A model generated the notes under the pieces. It did no database searches and was not told the origin of the DNA. It saw only the letters and a program-made list of their open reading frames with translations. Of a DNA stretch of 44,164 nucleotides, positions 1 to 8,143 are shown one piece after another. A program made the position numbers and the translations under genes. Source of the stretch: a virus; IMG/VR virus record IMGVR_UViG_3300031957_000056, positions 1 through 44,164 of that record. The stretch is one strand, 5' to 3'. Numbering within the stretch: the stretch's first letter is position 1; the number at the start of each line of letters is the position of its first letter.

Positions 1-7
1 GTACAAC

Positions 8-1165
8 ATGGGCGGGAGTGTTCCGCGTGAGACCAACATCGGCGGCCAGCGTCATAGTTTAGCGTATATCAATCCTTTTGAGGAGGATTTACTAAACACG
101 CAGTATCGGGGTGGCGAGGGTCAACCTATGCCGCCGGTCCCTGGTCCTGGGGGCATTCCTGCTTATCCGCCAACGGGCAGAAAAGATGGTTCTGGTTACA
201 CGACTACGGCTCCAAAAACTACCACTTACAAGCGTGGCAGTGGCAGAGATGAGCGTTTGCAAGAGGAAGCGAACAAAAACAAAGCGGCAAATTTACAAAA
301 TACTTTAGATACTCTGGCAAGCGATGCAAATAAACAAGCTGCGGAATCTATGTTGTTGGCTGGCGTAACTAATGTTGGTGGTTCTGGCCCAGCAAAACGA
401 GCAGAACAAAAGATTAAGCTTCAAAAGACTTTGGATACTTTAACCGCAGGTGCCGCCCGTCAAAATGAGATTGATGCGGCGGACAATAGAGAAAAGGGCA
501 TAGCTCCTGCGGCGGCAGTTGCACCTTCAGTCAATGTCGGCCCTCAAGGTCCATTAGCTGTTGAGACATCTGTCCGTCCAGTTATTCGTCCTGACGATCT
601 CAAGGGCGAACGCACTGGAATTATGGGTATTGTTGATGACATAGTACGCGGTGGAAAAACCATTCTTTCTGACATACGGATGGGAATCACGGCAAATCCG
701 TTTGGTAGCCTTGCTGAACAAAGAAAAAACCTTGAAAATTTAAAAGATGCAGACGGTAACCGAGTGTACTCTGACTTTGAAATAGATGAGTATTTTCTTG
801 CAACTGCTGAATCTCAAGAACGTATGAAGAACCAACCGATATTCAGAGACGACGACAAAGACATGGCTGCTGCCGTTATAGACGATTCGTGTCCTGAAGG
901 TTACAAGCTTGATCCGATTACCAACGAATGTGTTATGGATGACACAATAGACGTGTTGAATCCAGGTGGTCAGCAAGTTACGGACTTTGTGATGCCATCG
1001 GTTAATCCTGTAATTGGTCAAGCGGCTAACTACACTGGGGCCGTTGCACCTACAAACATGCCGATGCCGTTACAGCCTTACGCTCCTGGGACCTCGGGCA
1101 ACTTACTTCAGTCCTCGGCCCCTGGACTAGCCCGCACTCGAGCGGGTGGAATCATGGGTCTTTAA
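8..1165 (+). CDS. Putative virion-associated protein, possibly 5'-truncated
   Basis: I do not recognise a defined family. The frame is open to the left edge (two sense codons before the ATG), so the true start may lie outside the window. The 385-residue product is rich in Pro, Gly and Ala in its first 80 residues, has a charged helical middle, and carries a Cys-containing CPEGYKLDPITNEC motif near residue 300. It ends in a Pro/Ala-rich tail, RTRAGGIMGL. Similar low-complexity proteins occur among internal virion proteins of marine phages, and the proteins at 26-30 kb have a comparable style. It lies 5 bp upstream of the terminase gene, which fits a late structural role. Function is unknown. 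Confidence 0.6.
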   Translation: MGGSVPRETNIGGQRHSLAYINPFEEDLLNTQYRGGEGQPMPPVPGPGGIPAYPPTGRKDGSGYTTTAPKTTTYKRGSGRDERLQEEANKNKAANLQNTLDTLASDANKQAAESMLLAGVTNVGGSGPAKRAEQKIKLQKTLDTLTAGAARQNEIDAADNREKGIAPAAAVAPSVNVGPQGPLAVETSVRPVIRPDDLKGERTGIMGIVDDIVRGGKTILSDIRMGITANPFGSLAEQRKNLENLKDADGNRVYSDFEIDEYFLATAESQERMKNQPIFRDDDKDMAAAVIDDSCPEGYKLDPITNECVMDDTIDVLNPGGQQVTDFVMPSVNPVIGQAANYTGAVAPTNMPMPLQPYAPGTSGNLLQSSAPGLARTRAGGIMGL

Positions 1166-1170
1166 GGACG

Positions 1171-2637
1171 GTGAACCTACAGGCACTACCGGAGGAAGCA
1201 TTAAAAGAGATCTTAGCCTTAACCGAGGCGAAGAAGAATCTGGATCTCCGTGAAAAAGCGCATGAAAACTTCATGCCGTTTGTACATCATGTGTATGATA
1301 ACTTCATCGAGGGCCGTCACCATCGGGTAATCGCCAAGAAACTTGAGGCTGTTGCACGAGGAGAGCTCAAGCGGCTTATAATTAACATGCCACCTCGGCA
1401 TTCTAAGTCTGAGTTTGCAAGCTACTTGATGCCTGCTTGGTTCTTGGGCCGTAATCCGAAGCTAAAGATCATACAAGCTACACACAACACGGAGCTTGCG
1501 GTGCGTTTTGGTCGTAAAGTGAGGGATTTAATTGATGACCCAGAGTACAAAACCATCTTTCCGAACACAAATCTCAAAGAAGACAACAAAGGCGCGGGCA
1601 AATGGGGCACGGACAAGGGCGCAGAATACTTTGCGGCGGGTGTTGGGGCTGCAATTACTGGCCGTGGTGCGGACTTGTTGGTCATTGACGACCCTCATTC
1701 GGAACAAGACGCACTAAGCGAGACGGCATTCGACCATGCCTACGAATGGTACACTTCTGGACCCCGTCAGCGTCTCCAACCTGGTGGCGCAATCATAATT
1801 GTTATGACGAGATGGGGAAAAAAGGACTTGACAGGCAGATTATTGGCCCAACAGGGCGGTGATTTGATGTCTGACAAGTGGGATGTGGTGGAATTTCCTG
1901 CGATTTTGCCCAGTGACAAGCCATTATGGCCTGAGTTCTGGGAAAAAGACGCATTATTATCGATTAAGGCGTCCTTGCCTGCCAGTAAGTGGAACGCGCA
2001 GTGGCAACAAGAGCCTACATCCTCGGAATCTGCGATAATCAAGCGCGATTGGTGGAAGATGTGGGACAAACCCAAGATCCCTCCACTTAAATACATACTT
2101 CAGTCTTATGATACGGCGTTTTCCAAGAAACAAACGGCTGACTACTCTGCGATTACGACTTGGGGGGTGTTTGAGCCTGAAGAAGGGGGCGCGGACCACG
2201 TTGTTTTGTTGGATGCCCAGCGCGGAAGGTGGAATTTTCCTGAATTAAAGGAGGTTGCCTTTGAGGAATACGAGTATTGGGAGCCAGATATGGTGTTGGT
2301 TGAGGCAAAAGCGACAGGTACGCCACTCATTGACGAGTTGCGGCTTCGTGGTATTCCAGCATTGGGCTTCTCACCAGGCAAAGGAACTGATAAGATAACG
2401 CGAATGCACATGGTTGCACCGTTGTTTGAAGCGGGTATGGTATGGGCACCGGAAGACAAGTCTTTCGCTGATGATGTAATTGAGGAAGTAGTTTCGTTTC
2501 CTAATGGTGACAACGACGACTTTTGTGATAGTATGACATTAGCACTGATGCGTTTTCGCAGGGGCGGGTTTATTTCTCTGGCAGGAGAAGAGGACCTTGA
2601 TGATGATTGGCGACCCAAGAAGAGGGAATATTACTGA
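1171..2637 (+). CDS. terL: Terminase large subunit
   Basis: This is the ATP-driven DNA packaging motor and headful nuclease, acting at the portal vertex. The 488 residues show an N-terminal ATPase with a degenerate Walker A at about 74-80 (PPRHSKS), Walker B at 169-175 (LLVIDDP) and a coupling motif TRW at 213-215. The C-terminal RNase H-like nuclease starts at QSYDTAF (Asp314), with a further acidic stretch VLVEAKATG and DDFCDSMTLALMRF near the end. Length is normal for the family. The start is a GTG, with AGGA only a few bases upstream; the next in-frame ATG would remove about 34 residues. No small subunit is visible. The stop overlaps the portal ATG (TGATG). Confidence 0.96.
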   Translation: MNLQALPEEALKEILALTEAKKNLDLREKAHENFMPFVHHVYDNFIEGRHHRVIAKKLEAVARGELKRLIINMPPRHSKSEFASYLMPAWFLGRNPKLKIIQATHNTELAVRFGRKVRDLIDDPEYKTIFPNTNLKEDNKGAGKWGTDKGAEYFAAGVGAAITGRGADLLVIDDPHSEQDALSETAFDHAYEWYTSGPRQRLQPGGAIIIVMTRWGKKDLTGRLLAQQGGDLMSDKWDVVEFPAILPSDKPLWPEFWEKDALLSIKASLPASKWNAQWQQEPTSSESAIIKRDWWKMWDKPKIPPLKYILQSYDTAFSKKQTADYSAITTWGVFEPEEGGADHVVLLDAQRGRWNFPELKEVAFEEYEYWEPDMVLVEAKATGTPLIDELRLRGIPALGFSPGKGTDKITRMHMVAPLFEAGMVWAPEDKSFADDVIEEVVSFPNGDNDDFCDSMTLALMRFRRGGFISLAGEEDLDDDWRPKKREYY

Positions 2638-5180
2638 TGGCACTACCACCAAACATGGTTGCACCAGGTTTAGACCTTGATGATACAATGGGTCTCCCTG
2701 ATGTAGAAATTTCAATTGACGCACCGATAGAGTTTCCTGGGGGAGCCGAGGTCATTGATGATGGGATGGGTGGAGCTTTGATACAGCCCATGGATCTGCA
2801 ACAAGAGATGATGGCTCAAGAGGAATTGATTCCGTTTGATGCTAATCTAGCAGAGTTTTTGGACAATGGGGCCCTTGGGGAGTTATCTACCGAGTTGCGT
2901 GGACTTTACGACGAGGACCTAGAATCACGATCCGAGTGGGAAGAAGCGTATGTCAAGGGCTTAGATTTACTTGGAATTAAGATGGACGAGCGCACAACTC
3001 CGTTTGAGGGTGCATCTGGAATCACGCATCCGCTGGTTGCGGAGAGCGTTACGCAGTTCCAAGCGCAGGCGTATAAGGAGCTTTTGCCATCAGGTGGACC
3101 GGTTAAGACGGGTGTACTGGGGGCCAAGACTCCAGAGCGGGAGGCACAGGCTGGCCGCGTAAAAGATTTTATGAACTACCAGATTACGGAAGTTATGGAA
3201 GAGTACGATCCAGATATGGATCAACTTCTGTATTACCTCCCGTTGAGTGGTTCGACATTCAAGAAGGTATACTACGATCCGACTCGTCAACGTGCGGTAT
3301 CTAAGTTCATACCGGCACAGGACTTGGTTGTTCCGTATTCGGCGTCTGATCTTACTACGGCCAATCGGGTAACGCATGTGTTACGGATGGACGAGAACGA
3401 GGTTCGCAAGATGCAGGTTGCGGGCATGTACCGCGATGTTGATCTAAAGAGTTCGGACGATATTGAGGAAGATCCTGTTCGCCAGAAGGTTAACGAGCTT
3501 GAGGGCTTGTCGAAGAACTACAGCGAGGATGTTCTTACGATTCTTGAGATCCACGCTGATTTGGACATCGAGGGGTTTGAGGACATAGACATGGCAACGG
3601 GGGAGCCTACTGGCATTCGTCTTCCGTACATTGTCACGATTGACCACACCTCGGGACAGATACTTTCTATCCGCAGAAACTATTCCATGGATGATCCGCT
3701 TCGTCGGAAGCGTCCGTACTTTGTGCACTATAAATTTACTCCAGGTCTGGGGTTCTACGGCTTTGGATTGATCCACATGATTGGTGGTCTCGGCAGAGCC
3801 GCTACAAGCCTCCTACGACAGCTAATCGACGCTGGAACCCTCGCGAACCTCCCCGCTGGCTTTAAGGCCCGTGGAGTGCGTGTACGCAACTCTGATGAGC
3901 CGCTACAGCCTGGGGAGTGGAGAGACATTGACGCGCCAGGTGGGAGCATCAGGGACGCTATTGTACCTTTGCCCTACAAGGAGCCTTCAGGTACATTGGC
4001 ACAAATGCTTGGTGGATTGGTCAACGATGGGCGTAGGTTCATTGCATTAGCGGATCAATCTATATCAGACATGGGGCAAGAGACTCCTGTAGGTACTACG
4101 GTTGCTATGTTGGAGCGCGGCATGAAGGTCATGTCTGCGATTCACAAACGGTTGCACTACGCTCAGAAGACTGAGTTCCGGTTACTGGCGCGTATCTTCG
4201 CCGAAAACCTACCACCGATGTATCCTTACGAAGTAATGGGTGCACCGCAGCAAGTTAAGGTTGAAGACTTTGACGCCAGGATCGACGTCCTCCCCGTCTC
4301 AGATCCGAACATCTTTTCGATGGCACAGCGCGTAACACTGGCCCAGACTCAACTTCAACTGGCCCAGTCCAATCCGCAAATGCACAATCTGCATGCGGCT
4401 TATCGTAGGATGTATCAGGCGTTAGAGGTGCAAAACATAGACGAGATATTGCCTCCGCCACCTCCACCTCCACCGCCTCAAGATCCAGCCGTGGAGAATG
4501 GTTCGATGATCAATGGGCAGACTCCGCAGGCATCTCCTGAACAGGACCATGATGCACACATTCAAGCGCACTTATCTCTACTGGATCTATCGGTTCTACA
4601 GACTGCGCCACCTGTGTTAGCGGCTGTGTTCTCTCACATCTTCCAGCACATTAGCATGAAGGCCCGTGAGATGGTTGATGCAGAGATCCAAGCTTTGGGC
4701 GAAGAGAACATGATGCAGCAAGAAACGGCGATGCAACAGCAGAACCAACAGCTACAGCTTATGGTGCAGGCAGGTGCGATTAATCCTGCGAGTGCCCAAC
4801 AGATGGCGGCACAGCAGATGCAACAGCAGGCTCCGCCACAACAGTTTACTCCAGAGCAGATTGAGGCTCGAGTTGCTCAGATTGAAGCTGAACTAACTAA
4901 AGAACTTGTACCGATGCTTTCTGCGAAGAGTGAGGCTGATGAGAAAGATCCATTGGTTGACATTCGCATGCAGGAACTTGCGATTAAAGAGGCGGAGGCC
5001 GAGCACAAGCTGGCGCTTGACCAAGCCAAATTAGAACTTGAGGGCATGAAGATTGAGCAACGTGCCGTCACAGATGCTGCTCGATTGGAACTTCAAGAGC
5101 AGATTGCGGATGATCGGAGTGACGTGAACCGAGAACGCATTGACGTTCAGCGTCAAGCCACAGAGAAGAAAGTTGATTAA
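2637..5180 (+). CDS. Portal protein, P22-like long form
   Basis: This protein should form the dodecameric portal ring at the head-tail vertex. An upstream in-frame TTG at 2607 exists, but I place the start at the ATG at 2637, which overlaps the terminase stop and has AGAGGG upstream. The 847-residue product carries the conserved core of the P22-type podovirus portal, with segments such as RRKRPYFVHYKFTPG and GFYGFGLIHMIGGLGRAATS, and then GQETPVGTTVAMLERGMKVM. A run of prolines near 4449-4480 separates the core from a long Gln/Glu-rich, coiled-coil C-terminus that could form the barrel. It is longer than the 725-residue P22 portal. Confidence 0.93.
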   Translation: MALPPNMVAPGLDLDDTMGLPDVEISIDAPIEFPGGAEVIDDGMGGALIQPMDLQQEMMAQEELIPFDANLAEFLDNGALGELSTELRGLYDEDLESRSEWEEAYVKGLDLLGIKMDERTTPFEGASGITHPLVAESVTQFQAQAYKELLPSGGPVKTGVLGAKTPEREAQAGRVKDFMNYQITEVMEEYDPDMDQLLYYLPLSGSTFKKVYYDPTRQRAVSKFIPAQDLVVPYSASDLTTANRVTHVLRMDENEVRKMQVAGMYRDVDLKSSDDIEEDPVRQKVNELEGLSKNYSEDVLTILEIHADLDIEGFEDIDMATGEPTGIRLPYIVTIDHTSGQILSIRRNYSMDDPLRRKRPYFVHYKFTPGLGFYGFGLIHMIGGLGRAATSLLRQLIDAGTLANLPAGFKARGVRVRNSDEPLQPGEWRDIDAPGGSIRDAIVPLPYKEPSGTLAQMLGGLVNDGRRFIALADQSISDMGQETPVGTTVAMLERGMKVMSAIHKRLHYAQKTEFRLLARIFAENLPPMYPYEVMGAPQQVKVEDFDARIDVLPVSDPNIFSMAQRVTLAQTQLQLAQSNPQMHNLHAAYRRMYQALEVQNIDEILPPPPPPPPPQDPAVENGSMINGQTPQASPEQDHDAHIQAHLSLLDLSVLQTAPPVLAAVFSHIFQHISMKAREMVDAEIQALGEENMMQQETAMQQQNQQLQLMVQAGAINPASAQQMAAQQMQQQAPPQQFTPEQIEARVAQIEAELTKELVPMLSAKSEADEKDPLVDIRMQELAIKEAEAEHKLALDQAKLELEGMKIEQRAVTDAARLELQEQIADDRSDVNRERIDVQRQATEKKVD

Positions 5181-5219
5181 GACGGGGGACAACTAAAAAC
5201 TTTAGGGGCTTGTTTAGCC

Positions 5220-5696
5220 ATGATCGATCCCGTTTCAGCTATTGCAACCGCAACAGCGGCCTATAAGGGTATCAAGAAAGCGTGTGAGGTAGGCAAGGAG
5301 ATTTCGAGCTTTGCGGGTACGATTTCACAGTTTGCCAAAGCCTCAAGTGACATGGATTTCCTTGAAAAACGGGCAGCAAACCCTTCTCTGTATCACAAGT
5401 TATTTTCTAATACTGAGGCTACGGCTTTAGAGATTTGGACTCAAAAGAAAAAGATGTCTCAAATGCGTGAGGACTTACGTGAATACGTTAGTTTTGTGTA
5501 TGGTCCATCAGCTTGGAAGGAAATTGTAACTTTGGAAGCAGAACAAAGAAAGCGCCAGAGGGAACTGGTTTACAAAAAGAAAGAGTTTATTGACAACTGC
5601 ATTAACGCCGTAGTGGTTACGGTATTGCTTGCGATTGGGTTAGGTATTCTTGGCATAGTTTTGTATTTTATAGGTGCAAAACAGGGAAAGTGGTAA
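5220..5696 (+). CDS. Small membrane-anchored protein of the lysis cassette
   Basis: A 158-residue protein with a mostly helical, charged N-terminal domain (a Lys/Arg/Gln-rich coiled-coil stretch near residues 95-125) and one strong C-terminal membrane segment at about 129-152 (VVVTVLLAIGLGILGIVLYF). It opens the membrane-protein cluster that leads to the holin and endolysin. The topology, long soluble helix plus membrane anchor, could suit a spanin-like or holin-accessory role, but I recognise no family. AGGGG about ten bases before the ATG can serve as ribosome binding site. Confidence 0.75.
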   Translation: MIDPVSAIATATAAYKGIKKACEVGKEISSFAGTISQFAKASSDMDFLEKRAANPSLYHKLFSNTEATALEIWTQKKKMSQMREDLREYVSFVYGPSAWKEIVTLEAEQRKRQRELVYKKKEFIDNCINAVVVTVLLAIGLGILGIVLYFIGAKQGKW

Positions 5697-5842
5697 TTGA
5701 AGAATATAAGAACAAATGGGTGGTTATAGACAAAAACAATAAAATAGTCATAATTACCTCAAACAAAAAGATTGCGGCGAAAGCGGCGTTGGATTGGAGA
5801 TTAAAGAATGACAGAGTTCGACAAGGCAGATCTAAACAATAA
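5690..5842 (+). CDS. Small overlapping ORF, 50 residues
   Basis: A GTG-started frame that overlaps the end of the preceding gene by 7 bases and the start of the next by 35. It would encode a 50-residue, Lys-rich peptide with a beta-like core (KWVVIDKNNKIVIITSN) followed by a basic helix. It fills the only gap in this cassette, and AGGGA sits just upstream of the GTG. The composition looks protein-like rather than random, but no family is recognised and the non-ATG start makes it uncertain. Confidence 0.42.
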   Translation: MVIEEYKNKWVVIDKNNKIVIITSNKKIAAKAALDWRLKNDRVRQGRSKQ

Positions 5843-6167
5843 CTCAACCATTGAGCGCAGCGAATGGAACTTACTTGCGCTCGAGGACCGAAGGCTTGAG
5901 ATACATGACCAAGATTTAAAACGTAATGCAGAGCGGAGGTTTACGGGTTTTGCTTTAGCTGGCATGTTGATCTATCCATTCATCATTCTTTTTGCTTCTG
6001 TTCTTGGCTTCGATCAGGCTGCATCGTTAATCACAGATATTGCAAGCGTATATGTTATTGCGGCTTCTGGCGTTGTTGCTGCTTACATGGGCTTCAATGC
6101 GTACTCTGCAAATGCGGATAAGAAGAAAGCGTCTATAAGCTACGATAATAGGGAGCTAGAGAAATGA
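5808..6167 (+). CDS. Membrane protein with an EF-hand-like loop
   Basis: A 119-residue protein. Residues 8-19 (DLNNNSTIERSE) match the calcium-binding EF-hand loop pattern: D at 1, N at 3, N at 5, I at 8, E at 12. A charged linker is followed by two hydrophobic segments (about 47-67 and 75-100), consistent with a two-pass membrane protein. Position just before the 3TM holin and a 4-base overlap with it suggest a holin partner or antiholin role; this is inference. Calcium binding is suggested only by the loop pattern. Confidence 0.8.
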   Translation: MTEFDKADLNNNSTIERSEWNLLALEDRRLEIHDQDLKRNAERRFTGFALAGMLIYPFIILFASVLGFDQAASLITDIASVYVIAASGVVAAYMGFNAYSANADKKKASISYDNRELEK

Positions 6168-6565
6168 GTATAATATCTAGTCTTATTGGTCCCGTTTCAG
6201 GTATCTTAGATAAGTTTGTCGAGGACAAAGACCAGAAAGCGGCCTTGGCTCACGAAATAGCTACCATGAGCGACAAATATGCCCAGCAAAGTCTGCTTGC
6301 TCAGTTAGAGATTAACAAGGCTGAAGCGGCTTCTGGTAGCTTGTTCAAGGGAGGATGGAGGCCAGCGGTAGGATGGACATGTGCAATTGCGTTTGGATAT
6401 CACTTCGTGCTTCAACCCCTGTTAGTCTTCGTTTTAACCGCCTCGGGGGTAGATCTACCTGATTTACCTGAGTTTGATATGGGCACACTTCTTACAGTTT
6501 TGGGAGGCATGCTCGGAATTGGCGGGCTAAGAACTGTAGAAAAAGCAAAAGGATTAACAAAATGA
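6164..6565 (+). CDS. Holin, GTA-type 3TM family
   Basis: A 133-residue protein resembling the 3TM holins found in gene transfer agents and marine phages. It has an N-terminal helical region with EDKDQKAALAHEI, the signature FKGGWRPAVGWTCAIAFGYH leading into hydrophobic segments at about 66-90, and a C-terminal GTLLTVLGGMLGIGGLRTVEKAKG. Holins make inner-membrane lesions that let the endolysin reach the cell wall. It overlaps its neighbours by 4 bases on both sides (ATGA), so translation is probably coupled. The M15 endolysin lies 0.6 kb downstream. Confidence 0.88.
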   Translation: MSIISSLIGPVSGILDKFVEDKDQKAALAHEIATMSDKYAQQSLLAQLEINKAEAASGSLFKGGWRPAVGWTCAIAFGYHFVLQPLLVFVLTASGVDLPDLPEFDMGTLLTVLGGMLGIGGLRTVEKAKGLTK

Positions 6566-6732
6566 AATGGTTTTCACGAGCTTATTGGTGGAATCTCTTG
6601 ATGGGAGATTCTGAAGAAGAGAAAGAAACACCTGTTGCAGTTGTACCTTCGCCTGTAAAAAAGGCACCAACCAAACGTGGACGACCCAAAGGGTCTAAAA
6701 ACAAACCTAAGACCCGCAAGAAAAAAAAATAA
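6562..6732 (+). CDS. Small basic AT-hook protein
   Basis: The ATG overlaps the holin stop (ATGA). The 56-residue product has an aromatic N-terminus (MKWFSRAYWWNLLMG), an acidic patch, and a Lys/Arg/Pro-rich tail containing TKRGRPKGSKNK (residues 37-48), a good match to the AT-hook core GRP that binds the minor groove of AT-rich DNA. Phage DNA binding or host regulation is possible; a nucleic-acid role inside a lysis cassette would be unexpected. It is too short for most gene callers, but the overlap and the motif support it. Confidence 0.68.
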   Translation: MKWFSRAYWWNLLMGDSEEEKETPVAVVPSPVKKAPTKRGRPKGSKNKPKTRKKKK

Positions 6733-6738
6733 AGTCTT

Positions 6739-6948
6739 ATGGAGAACGACATTGAGATGAGCCAGACAGTAGGCTCAATAGGAACTAAAACAATCAACAT
6801 TGGTACAGGGGGTGGGAGTGATGTTGAAGCTGGCATCGAGTTTATCTATCACATGCGTGAACATTTAGTCGATGTTACCGTAGCTACAGTCTATGGTCTT
6901 GTGGTGTTTGCAATTGTTCTGTGGTTGAAAAAGAAGTTCTCCAGTTGA
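6739..6948 (+). CDS. Small single-pass membrane protein
   Basis: A 69-residue protein with a polar, Gly-rich N-terminus (INIGTGGGSD) and one C-terminal membrane segment (about 45-63, VTVATVYGLVVFAIVLWL) followed by a short KKK anchor, so the N-terminus is probably periplasmic or the tail cytoplasmic. Its stop overlaps the next ATG. It is part of the lysis/membrane cassette; no family recognised. Confidence 0.65.
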   Translation: MENDIEMSQTVGSIGTKTINIGTGGGSDVEAGIEFIYHMREHLVDVTVATVYGLVVFAIVLWLKKKFSS

Positions 6949-7112
6949 TGTGGGTGCTGGTCTGGATGCAGTTAATATCGGGACAACCGGTAGATCATTT
7001 TCAGTTAGCTGTATACGAAACCAGTGTTGAATGCGAAAAGAATAGAAAACGTGCAGAGATTATGGTAACTCATAATGGAATTGCTGTAGCTTGTTTGGAG
7101 GTTAAGTTATGA
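6948..7112 (+). CDS. Small Cys-containing, possibly exported protein
   Basis: The frame opens at 6921 with a GTG, but the ATG at 6948 overlaps the upstream stop (TGATG) and gives 54 residues. A hydrophobic N-terminus (MWVLVWMQLISGQPV) could be a short signal sequence; two Cys residues (VECEKNR and AVACLEV) could then pair in the periplasm. A role at the envelope, for example as a small spanin-like partner, is conceivable, but no lipobox is clear. GGAGG just before its stop serves the next small ORF. Confidence 0.58.
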   Translation: MWVLVWMQLISGQPVDHFQLAVYETSVECEKNRKRAEIMVTHNGIAVACLEVKL

Positions 7113-7189
7113 AAATGTTGGTAAACCTATATTACAAAATTAAATACAAACTGTTTGGAGTTTTGTATCACAAGGGAAAAACAAAATGA
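7109..7189 (+). CDS. Tiny ORF, 26 residues
   Basis: ATG overlaps the previous stop (ATGA), a GGAGG lies 9 bases upstream, and its own TGA overlaps the endolysin ATG. The product is a basic, aromatic amphipathic peptide (MKMLVNLYYKIKYKLFGVLY then HKGKTK). It may be a real peptide or simply a coupling device that carries ribosomes to the endolysin. Confidence 0.45.
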   Translation: MKMLVNLYYKIKYKLFGVLYHKGKTK

Positions 7190-7641
7190 CATTTAAATTA
7201 TCCAAGCGTAGTCTTGACAGACTAATCGGAGTAGATGAGCGCATGGTTGCTGTAGTTAAGTCAGCAATTCATAAATCTAAAATAGACTTTGGCGTCATCT
7301 GCGGAATGAGAACTTCCAAAGAACAAGAGGAATTAGTTGCAAAGGGTGCATCTAAAACCATGAAGTCAAAACATCTTCTAGGCCACGCTGTAGATCTGAT
7401 GGCATATATAGGTTCAAGGTCCTCTTGGGAATTAAACTTGTATGATGACATAGCAGACGCTATGGCTGAAGCAGCCCGTGAGGTAGACGTTCCTGTTCGT
7501 TGGGGTGCTGCATGGACAGTGCCAAATATTGCTTACTTTGATGGCACAATGGAAGATGCTATGAACAGTTACATCGACACAAGAAGAACTCAAAGCCGTA
7601 GACCTTTTATTGACGGCCCACATTTTGAACTTATGATATAG
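7186..7641 (+). CDS. Endolysin, M15 (VanY-type) peptidase
   Basis: A zinc peptidase expected to cut peptide cross-links of peptidoglycan at lysis. The 151-residue product is a single domain with CGMRTSKEQEEL, the zinc motif SKHLLGHAVD (His63 and Asp70 as likely ligands), a conserved DVPVRWGAAW, and a C-terminal GPHFEL providing the last His (His146). Size and architecture match single-domain phage L-Ala-D-Glu or D-Ala-D-Ala peptidases. There is no signal peptide, so release depends on the holin upstream. Confidence 0.92.
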   Translation: MTFKLSKRSLDRLIGVDERMVAVVKSAIHKSKIDFGVICGMRTSKEQEELVAKGASKTMKSKHLLGHAVDLMAYIGSRSSWELNLYDDIADAMAEAAREVDVPVRWGAAWTVPNIAYFDGTMEDAMNSYIDTRRTQSRRPFIDGPHFELMI

Positions 7642-7651
7642 GAGAAATGAC

Positions 7652-8143
7652 ATGAGTGCCCCTGAAAGATCATTACGGCCAAAGAGACGGCCAAAGAAAA
7701 AAATGTCTGATATTGATAAAGCGGTCATTGAAGCATTAAACTATGGACGGCCCCCTGGTGTTGCTTACTATGACTCTGAAGGAAAACTTAGATCTCCCGA
7801 GCAAGACTTCAAAGATGGTGGTCTTGTAGGGGATCAAGCTGAACTTGATTTAAATAAGAATAACAAAATTGACAAAGGAGATTTTGAAATGATGAACAAA
7901 AAATCCAAAGGCATGGCTATGGGCGGTAAGGTTAAGTCCAAAGGCATGGCTATGGGCGGCAAAGTTAAGTCCAAGGGTTACGCCATGGGCGGCAAAGTAA
8001 AAGCTAAAGGTATGGCGATGGGTGGTAAAGTTAAGTCCAAGGGTTATGCGATGGGTGGTAAGGTTAATTCCAAGGGACAAGCTATGGGTGGTGCAGGTTT
8101 CGGTGCGGCTCGGTCTTCAGGAAAACCTATCATAACCTATTAA
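7652..8143 (+). CDS. GMAMGGKV-repeat protein with EF-hand-like loop
   Basis: A 163-residue protein of unknown function in three parts: a basic N-terminus (RSLRPKRRPKKKM), a middle with an EF-hand-like loop at residues 66-77 (DLNKNNKIDKGD), and six 11-residue repeats of the form KSKGMAMGGKV, ending AARSSGKPIITY. Such Met/Gly/Lys repeats recur in marine phage proteins of unknown role. GGAGA lies 8-9 bases before the ATG. Its stop overlaps the next ATG (TAATG). It could be a virion or DNA-condensing protein, given its net positive charge. Confidence 0.75.
   Translation: MSAPERSLRPKRRPKKKMSDIDKAVIEALNYGRPPGVAYYDSEGKLRSPEQDFKDGGLVGDQAELDLNKNNKIDKGDFEMMNKKSKGMAMGGKVKSKGMAMGGKVKSKGYAMGGKVKAKGMAMGGKVKSKGYAMGGKVNSKGQAMGGAGFGAARSSGKPIITY
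7901..8098 (+). repeat. Six tandem 33-bp coding repeats
   Basis: Six in-frame 33-base units encode KSKGMAMGGKV and variants; two units carry YAM and the last QAM. Silent differences between units (GGC/GGT, AAG/AAA) show the repeat has been kept at the protein level rather than by very recent DNA duplication alone. Confidence 0.9.

Noticed and set aside
2607-2636. Upstream TTG start for the portal gene
   Set aside because: Would overlap the terminase by 31 bases; the ATG at 2637 has the TGATG overlap and an AGAGGG site.
6921-6947. GTG start for the small Cys protein
   Set aside because: The ATG at 6948 overlaps the upstream stop, the pattern used throughout this operon.
7901-8098. CRISPR-like array
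   Set aside because: The 33-bp units are contiguous, in frame and coding, with no spacers.
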